Source of the DNA: an uncultured Odoribacter sp.
Lineage (GTDB): Bacteria; Bacteroidota; Bacteroidia; Bacteroidales; Marinifilaceae
DNA: 33,023 nucleotides
Reading direction: 5' to 3'
NCBI GenBank assembly: GCA_910578985.1
Contig: CAJTSF010000026.1
Location: 1-33,023 of the forward strand
Shown here one piece after another: positions 24,583 through 33,005 of this stretch (positions are counted from its first letter, which is position 1; each line of letters begins with the position of its first letter). A program made the position numbers and the translations under genes. The notes under the pieces were generated by a model. The model made no database searches. It saw only the letters and a list, made by a program, of their open reading frames with translations, and had not been told where the DNA came from.

Positions 24583-25146
24583 TTATACAAAAAATGTGCC
24601 AACCGAGAGCATACCCATCAATCCTTTGAGTCGTTCGCGTAGAATCTGCTTGCCGCGCTTTTTGTAGGACTTGACGGAATCGAGGGTCAGGTCGAGCAGG
24701 ACGGCGATTTCCTCATTGGAATGCCCCTTGAGGCTCAACTCGTAAATGCGACGCACGGGGTCCGCCAACCCGCATACGGCTTTTTTCAGCAGGAAGTAGA
24801 TTTCTTCCTCGATGATGCGGTCCAAAAAAAACTCGCCCTCCTCCCGGGCGCCGATATCCCGGAGATAGCGTTCGCGGGAACGGAGGTGGCGGATGTGATT
24901 GACGCACTTGTTCTTGACGGAAGTGAAGAGCCAGGATTTCAAGGCAAGCACGCTGTCGAAGCGGAGGCGACGGCTGTACAGTTCCAGGATGACGTCCTGG
25001 ACGATGTCCTCGGCCGCCTCCTTTTCTTTCACGTATTTCATGGCAAATACCCCGAGGACCTGATAGTATTCCTCGAAGAAAACCCGATAGCCCTCCTCCT
25101 CACCCCGGCAAAGCTGTTGTAACCACTTCGGTTCCTGCTGTTCCAC
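24583..25146 (-). CDS. ECF RNA polymerase sigma factor, FecI-like (sigma3)
   Basis: The product has region 2 (YRVFFEEYYQVLGVFAMKYV, EKEAAEDIVQDVILELYSRR, ALKSWLFTSVKNKCVNHIRH) and region 4 (LADPVRRIYELSLKGHSNEE, AVLLDLTLDSVKSYKKRGKQ). The frame is open to a GTG at 25203, but a TACCTTTG promoter element lies inside that extension (25178-25171), and no ATG occurs before the core domain. The GTG at 25146, giving 187 residues from VEQQEPKWLQQL, is therefore the more likely start. Unlike sigma1 and sigma2 it is transcribed away from its presumed fecR, and the TolC operon follows after 88-103 bases. It probably serves locus 3. Confidence 0.9.
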   Translation of the reverse strand: MEQQEPKWLQQLCRGEEEGYRVFFEEYYQVLGVFAMKYVKEKEAAEDIVQDVILELYSRRLRFDSVLALKSWLFTSVKNKCVNHIRHLRSRERYLRDIGAREEGEFFLDRIIEEEIYFLLKKAVCGLADPVRRIYELSLKGHSNEEIAVLLDLTLDSVKSYKKRGKQILRERLKGLMGMLSVGTFFV

Positions 25147-25170
25147 TTGTTTTTTGCTTGGTGATGCGGA

Positions 25171-25178
25171 CAAAGGTA
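25171..25178 (-). promoter_or_regulatory. Bacteroidota -7 element (TACCTTTG) for sigma3
   Basis: The minus strand reads TACCTTTG, matching TAnnTTTG exactly. Transcription would start near 25163, about 17 bases before the proposed GTG start at 25146. This is the main reason to reject the longer frame from 25203. No clear -33 TTTG is visible. Confidence 0.5.
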
Positions 25179-25255
25179 AAAAATATTCTCTTTTTTGTGA
25201 CACTTTTCCTTTCCCATGTTGTTCTATGCGAAAAGAACCTTAAAAAAGGAGAGGC

Positions 25256-26410
25256 ATGACATCTTCATTCCGCATCGGAGAAATCATTTACAAGACGCTT
25301 CAAGGCGGCGCCGACGAGGAAGAGCGCGCACTGCTGGAGGCGTGGCTGTCGGAGAGCGAGGAGCACCGGCGCCTGTTCGATGCCTGCCGGCAGGAGGGGT
25401 ATTGGGAGGAGCGGCAAGCGGAGCACCGCCTGTTCGAGGTGGAAAAGGGATACCGGCGGTTCCTTACCCGCAAAGCACGGCTGGAACGCCGCAGAAGCAT
25501 CAAGCGGTGGAGCGCCGTGGCGGCGGGTGTCTGCTTGGCGGCGGGCATCGCCCTCGCCCTGTTCCATCGGGAAGAGCCCGCGACGGAACAGGTGTTCCCC
25601 ACGGTGCAGCAAATCGCACCGGGCAAATCGGCAGCCACCCTGACACTGGCGGACGGACGGCAAATCGTGCTGGGAGACAGCGTGCCTTCCCGGGTGCAAG
25701 AGGCATCGTCGGAAATCCATATCCAAACCCATGAACTGAACTATTCGTCGCAAGCGGGCACGGAAGCGCCGGTGTACAACCGCGTGAGCACCCCTCGGGG
25801 AGGCGAATATACGATTGTGCTGGAGGACGGAACGCGGGTAAGCCTGAACGCGCAATCGGAATTGCGGTACCCGGTGGCATTCAACGGCAAAACCCGCGAG
25901 GTGCAGCTCATGGGAGAGGCCTATTTCGAGGTGGCACCGGATGCGGAGCATCCTTTTATCGTGAAGACCGAGGGGATGAATATCCGGGTGCTGGGCACGA
26001 CGTTCAACGTGTGCGCCTACCGGGAAGGGAAAGCCCGGACGACTCTGGTGGAGGGGAAAGTGAAGGTGCGGGCGGGACAGCAGGAGCATGTGCTGGCGCC
26101 CGGGCAACAGCTCTCCCGGAGCCGGGACGGGCAGGTGGAGGTGCGGGAGGTGGACGTGAGCAATTATACGGCATGGCGCAACCAGCGTTTCGTGTTCGAG
26201 GACTACTCGCTGGAGGAGGTGCTGTACCAACTGGAACGGTGGTATAACGTGACGTTCTTCATCCGGAACGAATCCGCGAGGGAATTGCGGTTTACCGGGG
26301 ATTTGCCGAAATATGAACATTTAGACAAAGTGCTGGAAAAACTGGAACTGGTGACTTACATCCGATTCGTGCAGGAAAAGGATGTGATTACGGTGTACCG
26401 GGAAAAATAA
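25256..26410 (+). CDS. FecR-family anti-sigma factor (fecR3)
   Basis: This 384-residue inner-membrane regulator has a cytoplasmic N-terminus (RIGEIIYKTLQGGADEEERA, ALLEAWLSESEEHRRLFDAC), one membrane segment (about 83-101, WSAVAAGVCLAAGIALALF), a periplasmic FecR domain (STPRGGEYTIVLEDGTRVSL, MGEAYFEVAPDAEHPFIVKT, LGTTFNVCAYREG) and DUF4974 (RFVFEDYSLEEVLYQLERWY, LRFTGDLPKYEHLDKVLEKL). A strong ribosome-binding site, AAGGAG at 25246-25251, fixes the start. It is divergent from sigma3 with a short gap containing a small GTTCT/AGAAC inverted repeat (25221-25238). It closely resembles fecR2. It should restrain sigma3 and receive the SusC3 signal. Confidence 0.94.
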   Translation: MTSSFRIGEIIYKTLQGGADEEERALLEAWLSESEEHRRLFDACRQEGYWEERQAEHRLFEVEKGYRRFLTRKARLERRRSIKRWSAVAAGVCLAAGIALALFHREEPATEQVFPTVQQIAPGKSAATLTLADGRQIVLGDSVPSRVQEASSEIHIQTHELNYSSQAGTEAPVYNRVSTPRGGEYTIVLEDGTRVSLNAQSELRYPVAFNGKTREVQLMGEAYFEVAPDAEHPFIVKTEGMNIRVLGTTFNVCAYREGKARTTLVEGKVKVRAGQQEHVLAPGQQLSRSRDGQVEVREVDVSNYTAWRNQRFVFEDYSLEEVLYQLERWYNVTFFIRNESARELRFTGDLPKYEHLDKVLEKLELVTYIRFVQEKDVITVYREK

Positions 26411-26414
26411 AAAA

Positions 26415-26437
26415 GGAAGATGAGTGCAGCATCTTCC
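26415..26437 (+). promoter_or_regulatory. Hairpin 1 of the fecR3-susC3 leader, loop AGTGCAG
   Basis: GGAAGATG (26415-26422) pairs perfectly with CATCTTCC (26430-26437) around the 7-base loop AGTGCAG. No T run follows on the plus strand (TCCCTTG), so it is not a classic terminator; on the minus strand a short T run does follow. The loop is identical to that of hairpin 2. Confidence 0.6.
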
Positions 26438-26457
26438 TCCCTTGATAACAATTAACA

Positions 26458-26474
26458 GCCGTAGTGCAGACGGC
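26458..26474 (+). promoter_or_regulatory. Hairpin 2 of the fecR3-susC3 leader, loop AGTGCAG
   Basis: GCCGT (26458-26462) pairs with ACGGC (26470-26474) around AGTGCAG, the same loop as hairpin 1, 20 bases further on and 29 bases before the susC3 start. The stems are unrelated in sequence, so only the loop is shared. Confidence 0.55.
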
Positions 26475-26503
26475 AAAGTATTAATCATTAAGTTCACAAA
26501 AAT

Positions 26504-29500
26504 ATGAAAAAAAAGTGTGACTTTACCATCAGAGGCACATCCTGTGTCGTCAAAAAAATCTCAAGCAAAATGAAAGCATTGGTTTTCATGCTATTGTGTG
26601 CCGGCTTGACCACTGTGTCGGCACGCACATCGGCTCAAGTCCAACTGGACTTGAAAGTGAATAACAAAACTTTATCGGAGGTGTTCCGCGAAATCACCCG
26701 CCACACGGGGTACAAGTTCCTGTACAGCAACACAGAGCTGCGCTCCGCAGGGAAGGTGTCCATCGACGTGAAGGACGCGGAACTGGAAGAGGTCATGGCG
26801 ACCTGCCTGGAAGGCACCGGGCTATGGTTCCGCATCGAGGACCGGACGGTCATCGTCTCGCCGAAGTTCACGGCACCAGAGATGCCGCAAGAAAAGATTG
26901 TCATCCGCGGAAAAGTGACAGACAAAAACAAGCAGCCGCTGCCGGGGGTGACGGTGTTGTTGAAGGGAACGACGGTGGGAGTGGTTTCCGACAATGAGGG
27001 GAAGTATGAATTGACCTTGCCCGGCAGCATCCAAGCGACTTTGCTTTTTTCCTTTATCGGGATGAAAACACAAGAAATTCCTGTCAATGGGAGGACGGAA
27101 ATTAACGTCAGCATGCAAGAGGATGTGGCACAAATGGATGAGGTGGTTGTGACAGGTTATCAAACCATCTCCAAGGAGCGTGCCACGGGGGCCTATTCCA
27201 TTGTGAACGCGCAGACACTGGAGCAAAAGCCCACTGCCAATATCTCCACCGCACTGAACGGACTGGTGCCGGGACTCACGGTACAGAGTTCGCCGGTAGA
27301 GGGAACCACCCGTTTCTTGATTCGCGGCAAAGGCACACTTCAGGACGACCAGACGGACAGCGACCCGCTGATTGTGGTGGACGGATTCCCCATCAGCGGC
27401 TACACGGACGACAATGACCCGTTTTCCACCATCAACCCCAACGACGTGGAGAGCATCACCGTGCTGAAGGATGCCGCCGCAACCTCCATTTACGGAGCGC
27501 GTGCCGCCAACGGCGTGATTGTCATCACCACCAAAAGAGGCAAGGCGGGCAACAAACTGGACATCTCCGCCGACGCCAGCTGGGCGGTCAGCTCGCGGGT
27601 AGACCTGGACTACCTGTTCAACATGGCTTCCGCCGAGAACCAGTTCCGTTATCTGGAGTTGTGGCATAAATATTCACCGATTAATCTAGTCGGCAACCAA
27701 GATCCTTATCAGACTCTTACCCAAAGAGTCAAATTCATGTCGGCTCCTTATGCCATGCTTTTCGAACGAGACGGGAAAGGAAACATGAGCGCCGCCGAAT
27801 ATGAGACAGAAAAAACCCGTTTAATCGAATTGGGACGCCGCGGGATATGGAAAGACGACCTGAACGACTACATTTTCCGCCACGCCCTGCGCAGCCAGTA
27901 TAACGTCGCTTTGCGCGGCATGACGGAACGGCTGAATTATTCGTTTTCCGCCTCCTATAACAAAGAGAAAGGATTCCAAGAAGGCAACGGCAACCAACGA
28001 GTGTTGCTGAATCTGACCAGCAGTGCCAAACTGACCAAAAACCTCTCTTTCGATCTCAGCCTGAACACCGTTTTCTCCAAACAAGAGAAGAACGGAACGG
28101 ATATTTCCGCCCTCAAAAAATATATTAGCCCGTGGAGCCGACTGGTGGACGACAACGGCGCCTATCTTCATGTCCCGACTTCCGAGACCGTTTACGAACC
28201 GATCCTGCGTTCCGAATACCAAGGCAAAACTCCGGCCAGCTGGCTGTACAATCCTGCCCAGGATCGTGCATTTAATGACAACACGTCGAATACGATGAAT
28301 TACCGCGTACAGGGAGGTTTCAACTACTCGACGACCTGGGGTCTGAATCTGAACGCAAAAGGACAATATGAATGGCAGCGGTTCAAGAATCATGATTTTC
28401 ACGATGTGGAGTCATTTTTCGTGCGCAACCTGTACAACACCTACTCAACACTGAACGAAGAGACAGGCAAATACATTTCCTATTTCCCTGCCGGCGGCAT
28501 CTTTACGGATAAAGGCAATATCTACGAAAGCTATAACCTGCGCGGACAAGCGGACTACACGCTTTCCACCGAAAGGCACAATCTGACGGTACTGGCCGGC
28601 ACGGAAATTATTTCCGCTTCCACCGAGATGACGCCGGAAATCACCCGTTACGGCTTCAATAAATACACAAACTCAGTGCAGGCGACACCCGACTATGTCA
28701 CCTATTATCAGGACATATTCGGCAAAAGCACCCGCCTACCTTATGCTGCCTTGGGCAACCTGCAAAACATAGAGGACCGCTTCTTCTCGGTGTATGCGAA
28801 TGCTTCCTATACCTTTGATGAGAAATATTCCGTGACGGGCAGTTTCCGCACGGACGCCTCCAATTTCCAATCCAAGACACAACGCGACAAGTTCTCGCCG
28901 TTCTGGTCGGTTGGCGCCAGCTGGCTGCTATCCCATGAAAAATTCATGGAGAAAGTCTCCTGGGCGGATCTGCTGAAATTGCGTGTGTCCTACGGTATCG
29001 CCGGCGTAGCAGCAGGCAAAAAGGGCACATCCAGCGTGACCACGCTGGCAGTTTATCCGGGAAACATCACCTATACCGCCAATGAGGCATACAATGCCGT
29101 TTCGGCAAGAGGAAATTCCACACTGACCTGGGAGAAATCACGCACTTGGAACGTCGGATTAGACGCCGCATTCTTCGGACATAAACTTTCCGGAAGCATC
29201 GAGTTTTACAACAAATATTCCTACGATGTGCTTTCCAACGCAACCGTTCCTGTCATTTCCCAGGGTGTAGACAAGGCGACCTTCAATAATGCGGAGGTGC
29301 TCAACCGGGGCGTCGAATTGTCCCTCGGTTCAAACCTGCGCATCGCAGGCGATTTGAAATGGCAGGGAACCCTGAATTACGCGTACAATCACAATGAGGT
29401 GAAAAAATTCAATCTACTGACCAGCTATGGTACAGGATCCAACAGCTATGTCGAAGGTTATCCCATCGGCGGATTGCGTATTCTGAGAGCGGCAGGCTAT

Positions 29501-30181
29501 ACCCCGGAAGGTTTCATCATCCTCCAAGGGAAAGACGGTACGCAGGATATCGTTGTCGACCGTGTCACTTCCCATAATTTGGACAAAATATCCCGCCTGG
29601 CTGGAGAGACATTGACAGACAACAACTGGATATATTACCTGGGCAACACGACCCCCACGAGCAATCTGAGCTTTTCCAATCAATTTACCTGGAAGGGTCT
29701 GACCCTGTCGTTCATGATTACCGGTAAATTCGGTTACTATGTTCCCCGTAGAGATGCTATCGGTATCAGTATAACCGACGCCTCTTTCTCTAAACAGTTA
29801 GACAAATCGTTCCAAATTTATGACGAAGGGTATGCGAATCAGACGGCTTATTCGGCCATGCCTCTGTTCAATGATGCCAATTATGAGGTTTACCGTCCCA
29901 TCTATTCCACGTATGTCCGAAATATCAGCAGCAGTTTTGCCGAAAGCTACATCAAGGGAGCCCATATCCGAATGAATGACATCTACTTGGGCTACGACCT
30001 GCCGGAACGTCTGCTTTCCAAGCAAAGCGTGTTCCAACGCGTGAATGTCTATGCACAGGCAAGCAACCTGGGATTAATCTGGAGCAAAAACGGAGAAATG
30101 GACCCGGATTATACCATCGGAAATATCAAACCGATGCCTACGTTCACTTTCGGGCTAAAACTGAATTTTAAAAATTGGTAA
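26504..30181 (+). CDS. SusC/RagA-like TonB-dependent receptor with STN domain (susC3)
   Basis: This 1225-residue outer-membrane receptor has a long basic n-region and signal peptide (cleavage near residue 45, VSARTSAQ), an STN domain (about 47-119, LSEVFREITRHTGYKFLYSN), a carboxypeptidase-D-like domain (about 133-206), the TonB-box-like MDEVVVTGY, a plug starting GYQTISKERATG as in SusC1, the hallmark LKDAAATSIYGARAANGVI, and a barrel ending FTFGLKLNFKNW. A start at the internal ATG 26570 would also give a signal peptide. The first 1.1 kb is noticeably GC-richer than the barrel part. A 40-base stretch (26940-26979) is identical to susC2. It should signal to FecR3. Confidence 0.96.
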   Translation: MKKKCDFTIRGTSCVVKKISSKMKALVFMLLCAGLTTVSARTSAQVQLDLKVNNKTLSEVFREITRHTGYKFLYSNTELRSAGKVSIDVKDAELEEVMATCLEGTGLWFRIEDRTVIVSPKFTAPEMPQEKIVIRGKVTDKNKQPLPGVTVLLKGTTVGVVSDNEGKYELTLPGSIQATLLFSFIGMKTQEIPVNGRTEINVSMQEDVAQMDEVVVTGYQTISKERATGAYSIVNAQTLEQKPTANISTALNGLVPGLTVQSSPVEGTTRFLIRGKGTLQDDQTDSDPLIVVDGFPISGYTDDNDPFSTINPNDVESITVLKDAAATSIYGARAANGVIVITTKRGKAGNKLDISADASWAVSSRVDLDYLFNMASAENQFRYLELWHKYSPINLVGNQDPYQTLTQRVKFMSAPYAMLFERDGKGNMSAAEYETEKTRLIELGRRGIWKDDLNDYIFRHALRSQYNVALRGMTERLNYSFSASYNKEKGFQEGNGNQRVLLNLTSSAKLTKNLSFDLSLNTVFSKQEKNGTDISALKKYISPWSRLVDDNGAYLHVPTSETVYEPILRSEYQGKTPASWLYNPAQDRAFNDNTSNTMNYRVQGGFNYSTTWGLNLNAKGQYEWQRFKNHDFHDVESFFVRNLYNTYSTLNEETGKYISYFPAGGIFTDKGNIYESYNLRGQADYTLSTERHNLTVLAGTEIISASTEMTPEITRYGFNKYTNSVQATPDYVTYYQDIFGKSTRLPYAALGNLQNIEDRFFSVYANASYTFDEKYSVTGSFRTDASNFQSKTQRDKFSPFWSVGASWLLSHEKFMEKVSWADLLKLRVSYGIAGVAAGKKGTSSVTTLAVYPGNITYTANEAYNAVSARGNSTLTWEKSRTWNVGLDAAFFGHKLSGSIEFYNKYSYDVLSNATVPVISQGVDKATFNNAEVLNRGVELSLGSNLRIAGDLKWQGTLNYAYNHNEVKKFNLLTSYGTGSNSYVEGYPIGGLRILRAAGYTPEGFIILQGKDGTQDIVVDRVTSHNLDKISRLAGETLTDNNWIYYLGNTTPTSNLSFSNQFTWKGLTLSFMITGKFGYYVPRRDAIGISITDASFSKQLDKSFQIYDEGYANQTAYSAMPLFNDANYEVYRPIYSTYVRNISSSFAESYIKGAHIRMNDIYLGYDLPERLLSKQSVFQRVNVYAQASNLGLIWSKNGEMDPDYTIGNIKPMPTFTFGLKLNFKNW
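26940..26979 (+). repeat. 40-bp sequence identical to susC2 (copy in susC3)
   Basis: This is the plus-strand copy of the identical stretch found on the minus strand at 13880-13919. It encodes LPGVTVLLKGTTVG of the carboxypeptidase-D-like domain. Identity ends abruptly on the 3' side (A here, C in susC2). Confidence 0.9.
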
Positions 30182-30205
30182 AAACAACGATTAATATCTG
30201 AATAT

Positions 30206-31822
30206 ATGAAATGCAATCTATTTTTTATCATATTCTTGCTGGGAACCATCGGCTTCTTTGGCTCATGCAGCAATTTTTTGGATGAAACGCCTAACAAATC
30301 GGGCAGCGCCTATATCTATCACATGGACCAACTGTACGGCATGACGGGCAGCCCCGACTTGTATTACTTATCGTATCCGGATGATTTCAGCTATGGGTCT
30401 GTAGAACCATTCATGTATCACCAGTTGTTGTTGGGCGATGCCGTGGAGTTCGATCCCCAGTTTTGGTTTGTCGGCTATCAGACATCTCTTTCAAGTGCTT
30501 ATGAGATATATCAATGGAATGAAGATAAACTCGAAGATCAATTTACCATGAACGTCATGTGGACTCCTGCTTACAATCGGATTTATACGTTCAACACCGT
30601 ATTGGAGAATATGGACAAGGTCGTTCAGACAACAGAAAACATCAGGCATCAAGTGGAAGGAGAAGCCCGGTTCGGAAGAGCCTACTACCATTTCATGCTC
30701 CTGACGCAATTCGGTCTATGGGCAGAGGATGCCCCCGGCATCGGTTACCGCGAGGATACCGAAGCGACGGGGATTCCCGAACGCCAGACCGTGGGATACA
30801 CGCTCAGCCGTATCTACGAAGACCTGCAACAGGCTGAAACCGCACTGACGAAAGCGGGACGGACTTCCTTCGATTTCAAACGCAATTTCCGGCCGACAGT
30901 CCCGACCGTACAGGCTTTCCGTGCACGTGTAGACCTGTACCGAGGCAACTACGAGTCGGCACTGCAAAACGCATCGGCGGCATTACAAGCGCACCATACA
31001 CTGGTCGACTTTAAAAACGACCCGTTGTATAAACTCTATCCTTCCACCGAATATCATTTTCTGGATCCGACAGACAGCAAGGTTGAAAAGAGCATTACGG
31101 CACAGGTGATGACGGATATAAACAATCGATGGGGGGAATTGATTCCTGAATACGAAGAACTCTTCCTGCCCAATATCAGTTCCATGGATTATGGCGGTCA
31201 TGCACCGATTTCCGAATCATTCTATAGCCTGTTCGATCGAGAAAACGATGCCCGCTGGATTCATTTCTACAATAATTACACTCCACTTGCCTGGGCAGAC
31301 GGAGTCGTTCAGACTTTAGAGATAGATGGAAAAAAAATAGAATGTTGCATCAAATGGGCGGACCAGCAGTGGTTAAAACCGGCTTGGTTCCATACTTATA
31401 GCCGTTTTAACGAGACTACACACGGAATCATCGGCATGACAACGGCGGAGATGTACTTAACGAAAGCCGAATGCCTGGCACGCAGCGGACAAACCGAAGA
31501 AGCTGCTGAGATTTTAAAGACTTTGCGTCGCACCCGTTTCATGAATGACGCTTCAGCCGACAACATCGGCGGCAGCGTGCAGGAGGTGTTGGACGAGCGT
31601 CAACGGGAAATGGGCGGAATCTGGCGATTCTTTGATATCAAACGCCTGAATGGTGCGGAAAATGCCGGTATCTCCATTCGACGTAAAGTCCTCTCCGATT
31701 TGAGCGATCTCAACTCCGTGATCGAACTGGTCATCACTCCCGATGATCCCCGCTGGGCATTGCCTTTCAATCCTCAAGAAGCGGAAAATATGGGATGGCA
31801 ACAAAATACAGGTTGGAAATAA
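30206..31822 (+). CDS. SusD/RagB-like outer-membrane lipoprotein (susD3)
   Basis: This 538-residue surface lipoprotein is the partner of SusC3. The lipobox is FGSC with Cys21, followed by SNFLDETPNKSGSAYI. SusD features are WTPAYNRIYTFNTVLENMDK, EGEARFGRAYYHFMLLTQFG, a central GIPERQTVGYTLSRIYEDLQ, and the C-terminal MYLTKAECLARSGQTEEAAE plus DERQREMGGIWRFFDIKRLN. It ends WALPFNPQEAENMGWQQNTG. It is somewhat longer than susD1 and susD2, with the extra length spread over loops in the middle. It starts 24 bases after susC3 and stops 11 bases before the TlpA gene, so the three are one operon. The ligand is unknown. Confidence 0.95.
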   Translation: MKCNLFFIIFLLGTIGFFGSCSNFLDETPNKSGSAYIYHMDQLYGMTGSPDLYYLSYPDDFSYGSVEPFMYHQLLLGDAVEFDPQFWFVGYQTSLSSAYEIYQWNEDKLEDQFTMNVMWTPAYNRIYTFNTVLENMDKVVQTTENIRHQVEGEARFGRAYYHFMLLTQFGLWAEDAPGIGYREDTEATGIPERQTVGYTLSRIYEDLQQAETALTKAGRTSFDFKRNFRPTVPTVQAFRARVDLYRGNYESALQNASAALQAHHTLVDFKNDPLYKLYPSTEYHFLDPTDSKVEKSITAQVMTDINNRWGELIPEYEELFLPNISSMDYGGHAPISESFYSLFDRENDARWIHFYNNYTPLAWADGVVQTLEIDGKKIECCIKWADQQWLKPAWFHTYSRFNETTHGIIGMTTAEMYLTKAECLARSGQTEEAAEILKTLRRTRFMNDASADNIGGSVQEVLDERQREMGGIWRFFDIKRLNGAENAGISIRRKVLSDLSDLNSVIELVITPDDPRWALPFNPQEAENMGWQQNTGWK

Positions 31823-31833
31823 TATCTTTAAGT

Positions 31834-32940
31834 ATGATATCAACAAACAGAATTTTAATCATAACAGCGCTGACGGCATGGATGCTGTCAGCGTGTGATC
31901 GCCAAGCGTCATACAGCATTACCGGTACGATTGACATAGCCGAATGTGAAGGGGAGATAGCCGTGCTGGAAATCAATGACCAACCACAGGATACGGTTGT
32001 GGTGACAAACGGGAAATACCGGTTTGAAGGTCATGTCGGACAGCCTGAATTAGGCACCATCACCATTGAAGGCAAGCATTATATCCGGATAGAGGTCGCG
32101 CTTGACAATGCCGCCATCAACGTGCATACCGATACCGAGGGCTGGAATTCGGTGTCCGGAACTCCCGACAATGACCGACTCCAGCAATTCAACGAAGCGA
32201 AACGGACTCCAGAAGCCAAACTACGGAAAGCAAACCGGGCTCTTTATGCCGCCAAGGCAGAGGGAAAACTGACGAATGAACAGAAAAAATCCCTCACCGA
32301 ACAGGTGGCACAATACCGGGAAGAGGTTTTCCGGATTACCTTTCATTTTGTGAAAGACAACATCAATAATCCCGGAGCCTGGAGGCAGTTGTACACTTGT
32401 GCCGTCGCCATGCCGGAGGAAAAGCAGCGGGAACTTTTTGCCGGTGCGAACGAACGGACCGCACAACTTCCTATTGTGGTGCAAATCAAGGAACGTATCC
32501 GTGCCTTGAGCAATACGGCAGTAGGACAGCCGTTCGTCGATTTCCGGATGCTCGATCCCGACGGTCGGGAAGTGGCACTCTCGGATTATGTCGGCAAAGG
32601 GAAATATGTACTGATCGATTTCTGGGCATCGTGGTGCAAGGGATGCATTGCGGAAATCCCGAATATAGAAGCCGCTTATGCCAAATACAAAAACCGCGGC
32701 TTGCAAGTGGTCGGCATATCCTTCGACGGCAGCCGAAAGGCATGGATGGATTCCCTGAAAAAGTTGAATATGCCGTGGCCGCAGATGTTTGACGGAAAAG
32801 GATGGGCAACCCCTGCAGCAAAGTTGTACGGATTATCCAGCATTCCGCATATTATCCTTCTAGACAAAGAAGGCAAGATTATCGCCCGCGGCATCCGCGG
32901 AGAAGAATTGCAAGGGAAATTAGCTGAATTATTAAAATAA
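31834..32940 (+). CDS. TlpA-like thiol-disulfide oxidoreductase lipoprotein
   Basis: The 368-residue product has a signal peptide with lipobox LSAC (Cys21). Next comes a beta-rich DUF4369-like domain (SITGTIDIAECEGEIAVLEI, TVVVTNGKYRFEGHVGQPEL), a helical linker (about 125-180), and a C-terminal thioredoxin fold: PFVDFRMLDPDGREVALSDY, then FWASWCKGCIAEIPNIEAAY with the catalytic pair Cys268 and Cys271 (CKGC), and the cis-Pro loop SSIPHIILLDKEGK. It probably reduces disulfides in envelope proteins or in the imported substrate. The frame is open upstream to 31795, overlapping susD3, but the ATG at 31834 gives a proper lipoprotein signal. It is the intact counterpart of the remnant at 6910-7149. 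Confidence 0.93.
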   Translation: MISTNRILIITALTAWMLSACDRQASYSITGTIDIAECEGEIAVLEINDQPQDTVVVTNGKYRFEGHVGQPELGTITIEGKHYIRIEVALDNAAINVHTDTEGWNSVSGTPDNDRLQQFNEAKRTPEAKLRKANRALYAAKAEGKLTNEQKKSLTEQVAQYREEVFRITFHFVKDNINNPGAWRQLYTCAVAMPEEKQRELFAGANERTAQLPIVVQIKERIRALSNTAVGQPFVDFRMLDPDGREVALSDYVGKGKYVLIDFWASWCKGCIAEIPNIEAAYAKYKNRGLQVVGISFDGSRKAWMDSLKKLNMPWPQMFDGKGWATPAAKLYGLSSIPHIILLDKEGKIIARGIRGEELQGKLAELLK

Positions 32941-32968
32941 AGCTGATTATACAAGAGGTTTTCAGAAG

Positions 32969-33005
32969 GGAGATGTGTCAAAACTAAGGCACATCTCCTT
33001 TTTTT
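32969..33005 (+). terminator. Intrinsic terminator closing locus 3
   Basis: GGAGATGTG (32969-32977) pairs perfectly with CACATCTCC (32990-32998), loop of 12 bases, followed directly by seven Ts. It lies 28 bases after the TlpA stop codon. Confidence 0.85.

Noticed and set aside
25265..26320. 351-codon minus-strand frame opposite fecR3
   Set aside because: Its composition is that of a shadow frame, and fecR3 has a strong ribosome-binding site and all FecR domains.
26415..26474. True ANTAR target site
   Set aside because: ANTAR targets have 6-nt loops; these are 7-nt, and no ANTAR protein is encoded nearby. Kept only as an analogy.
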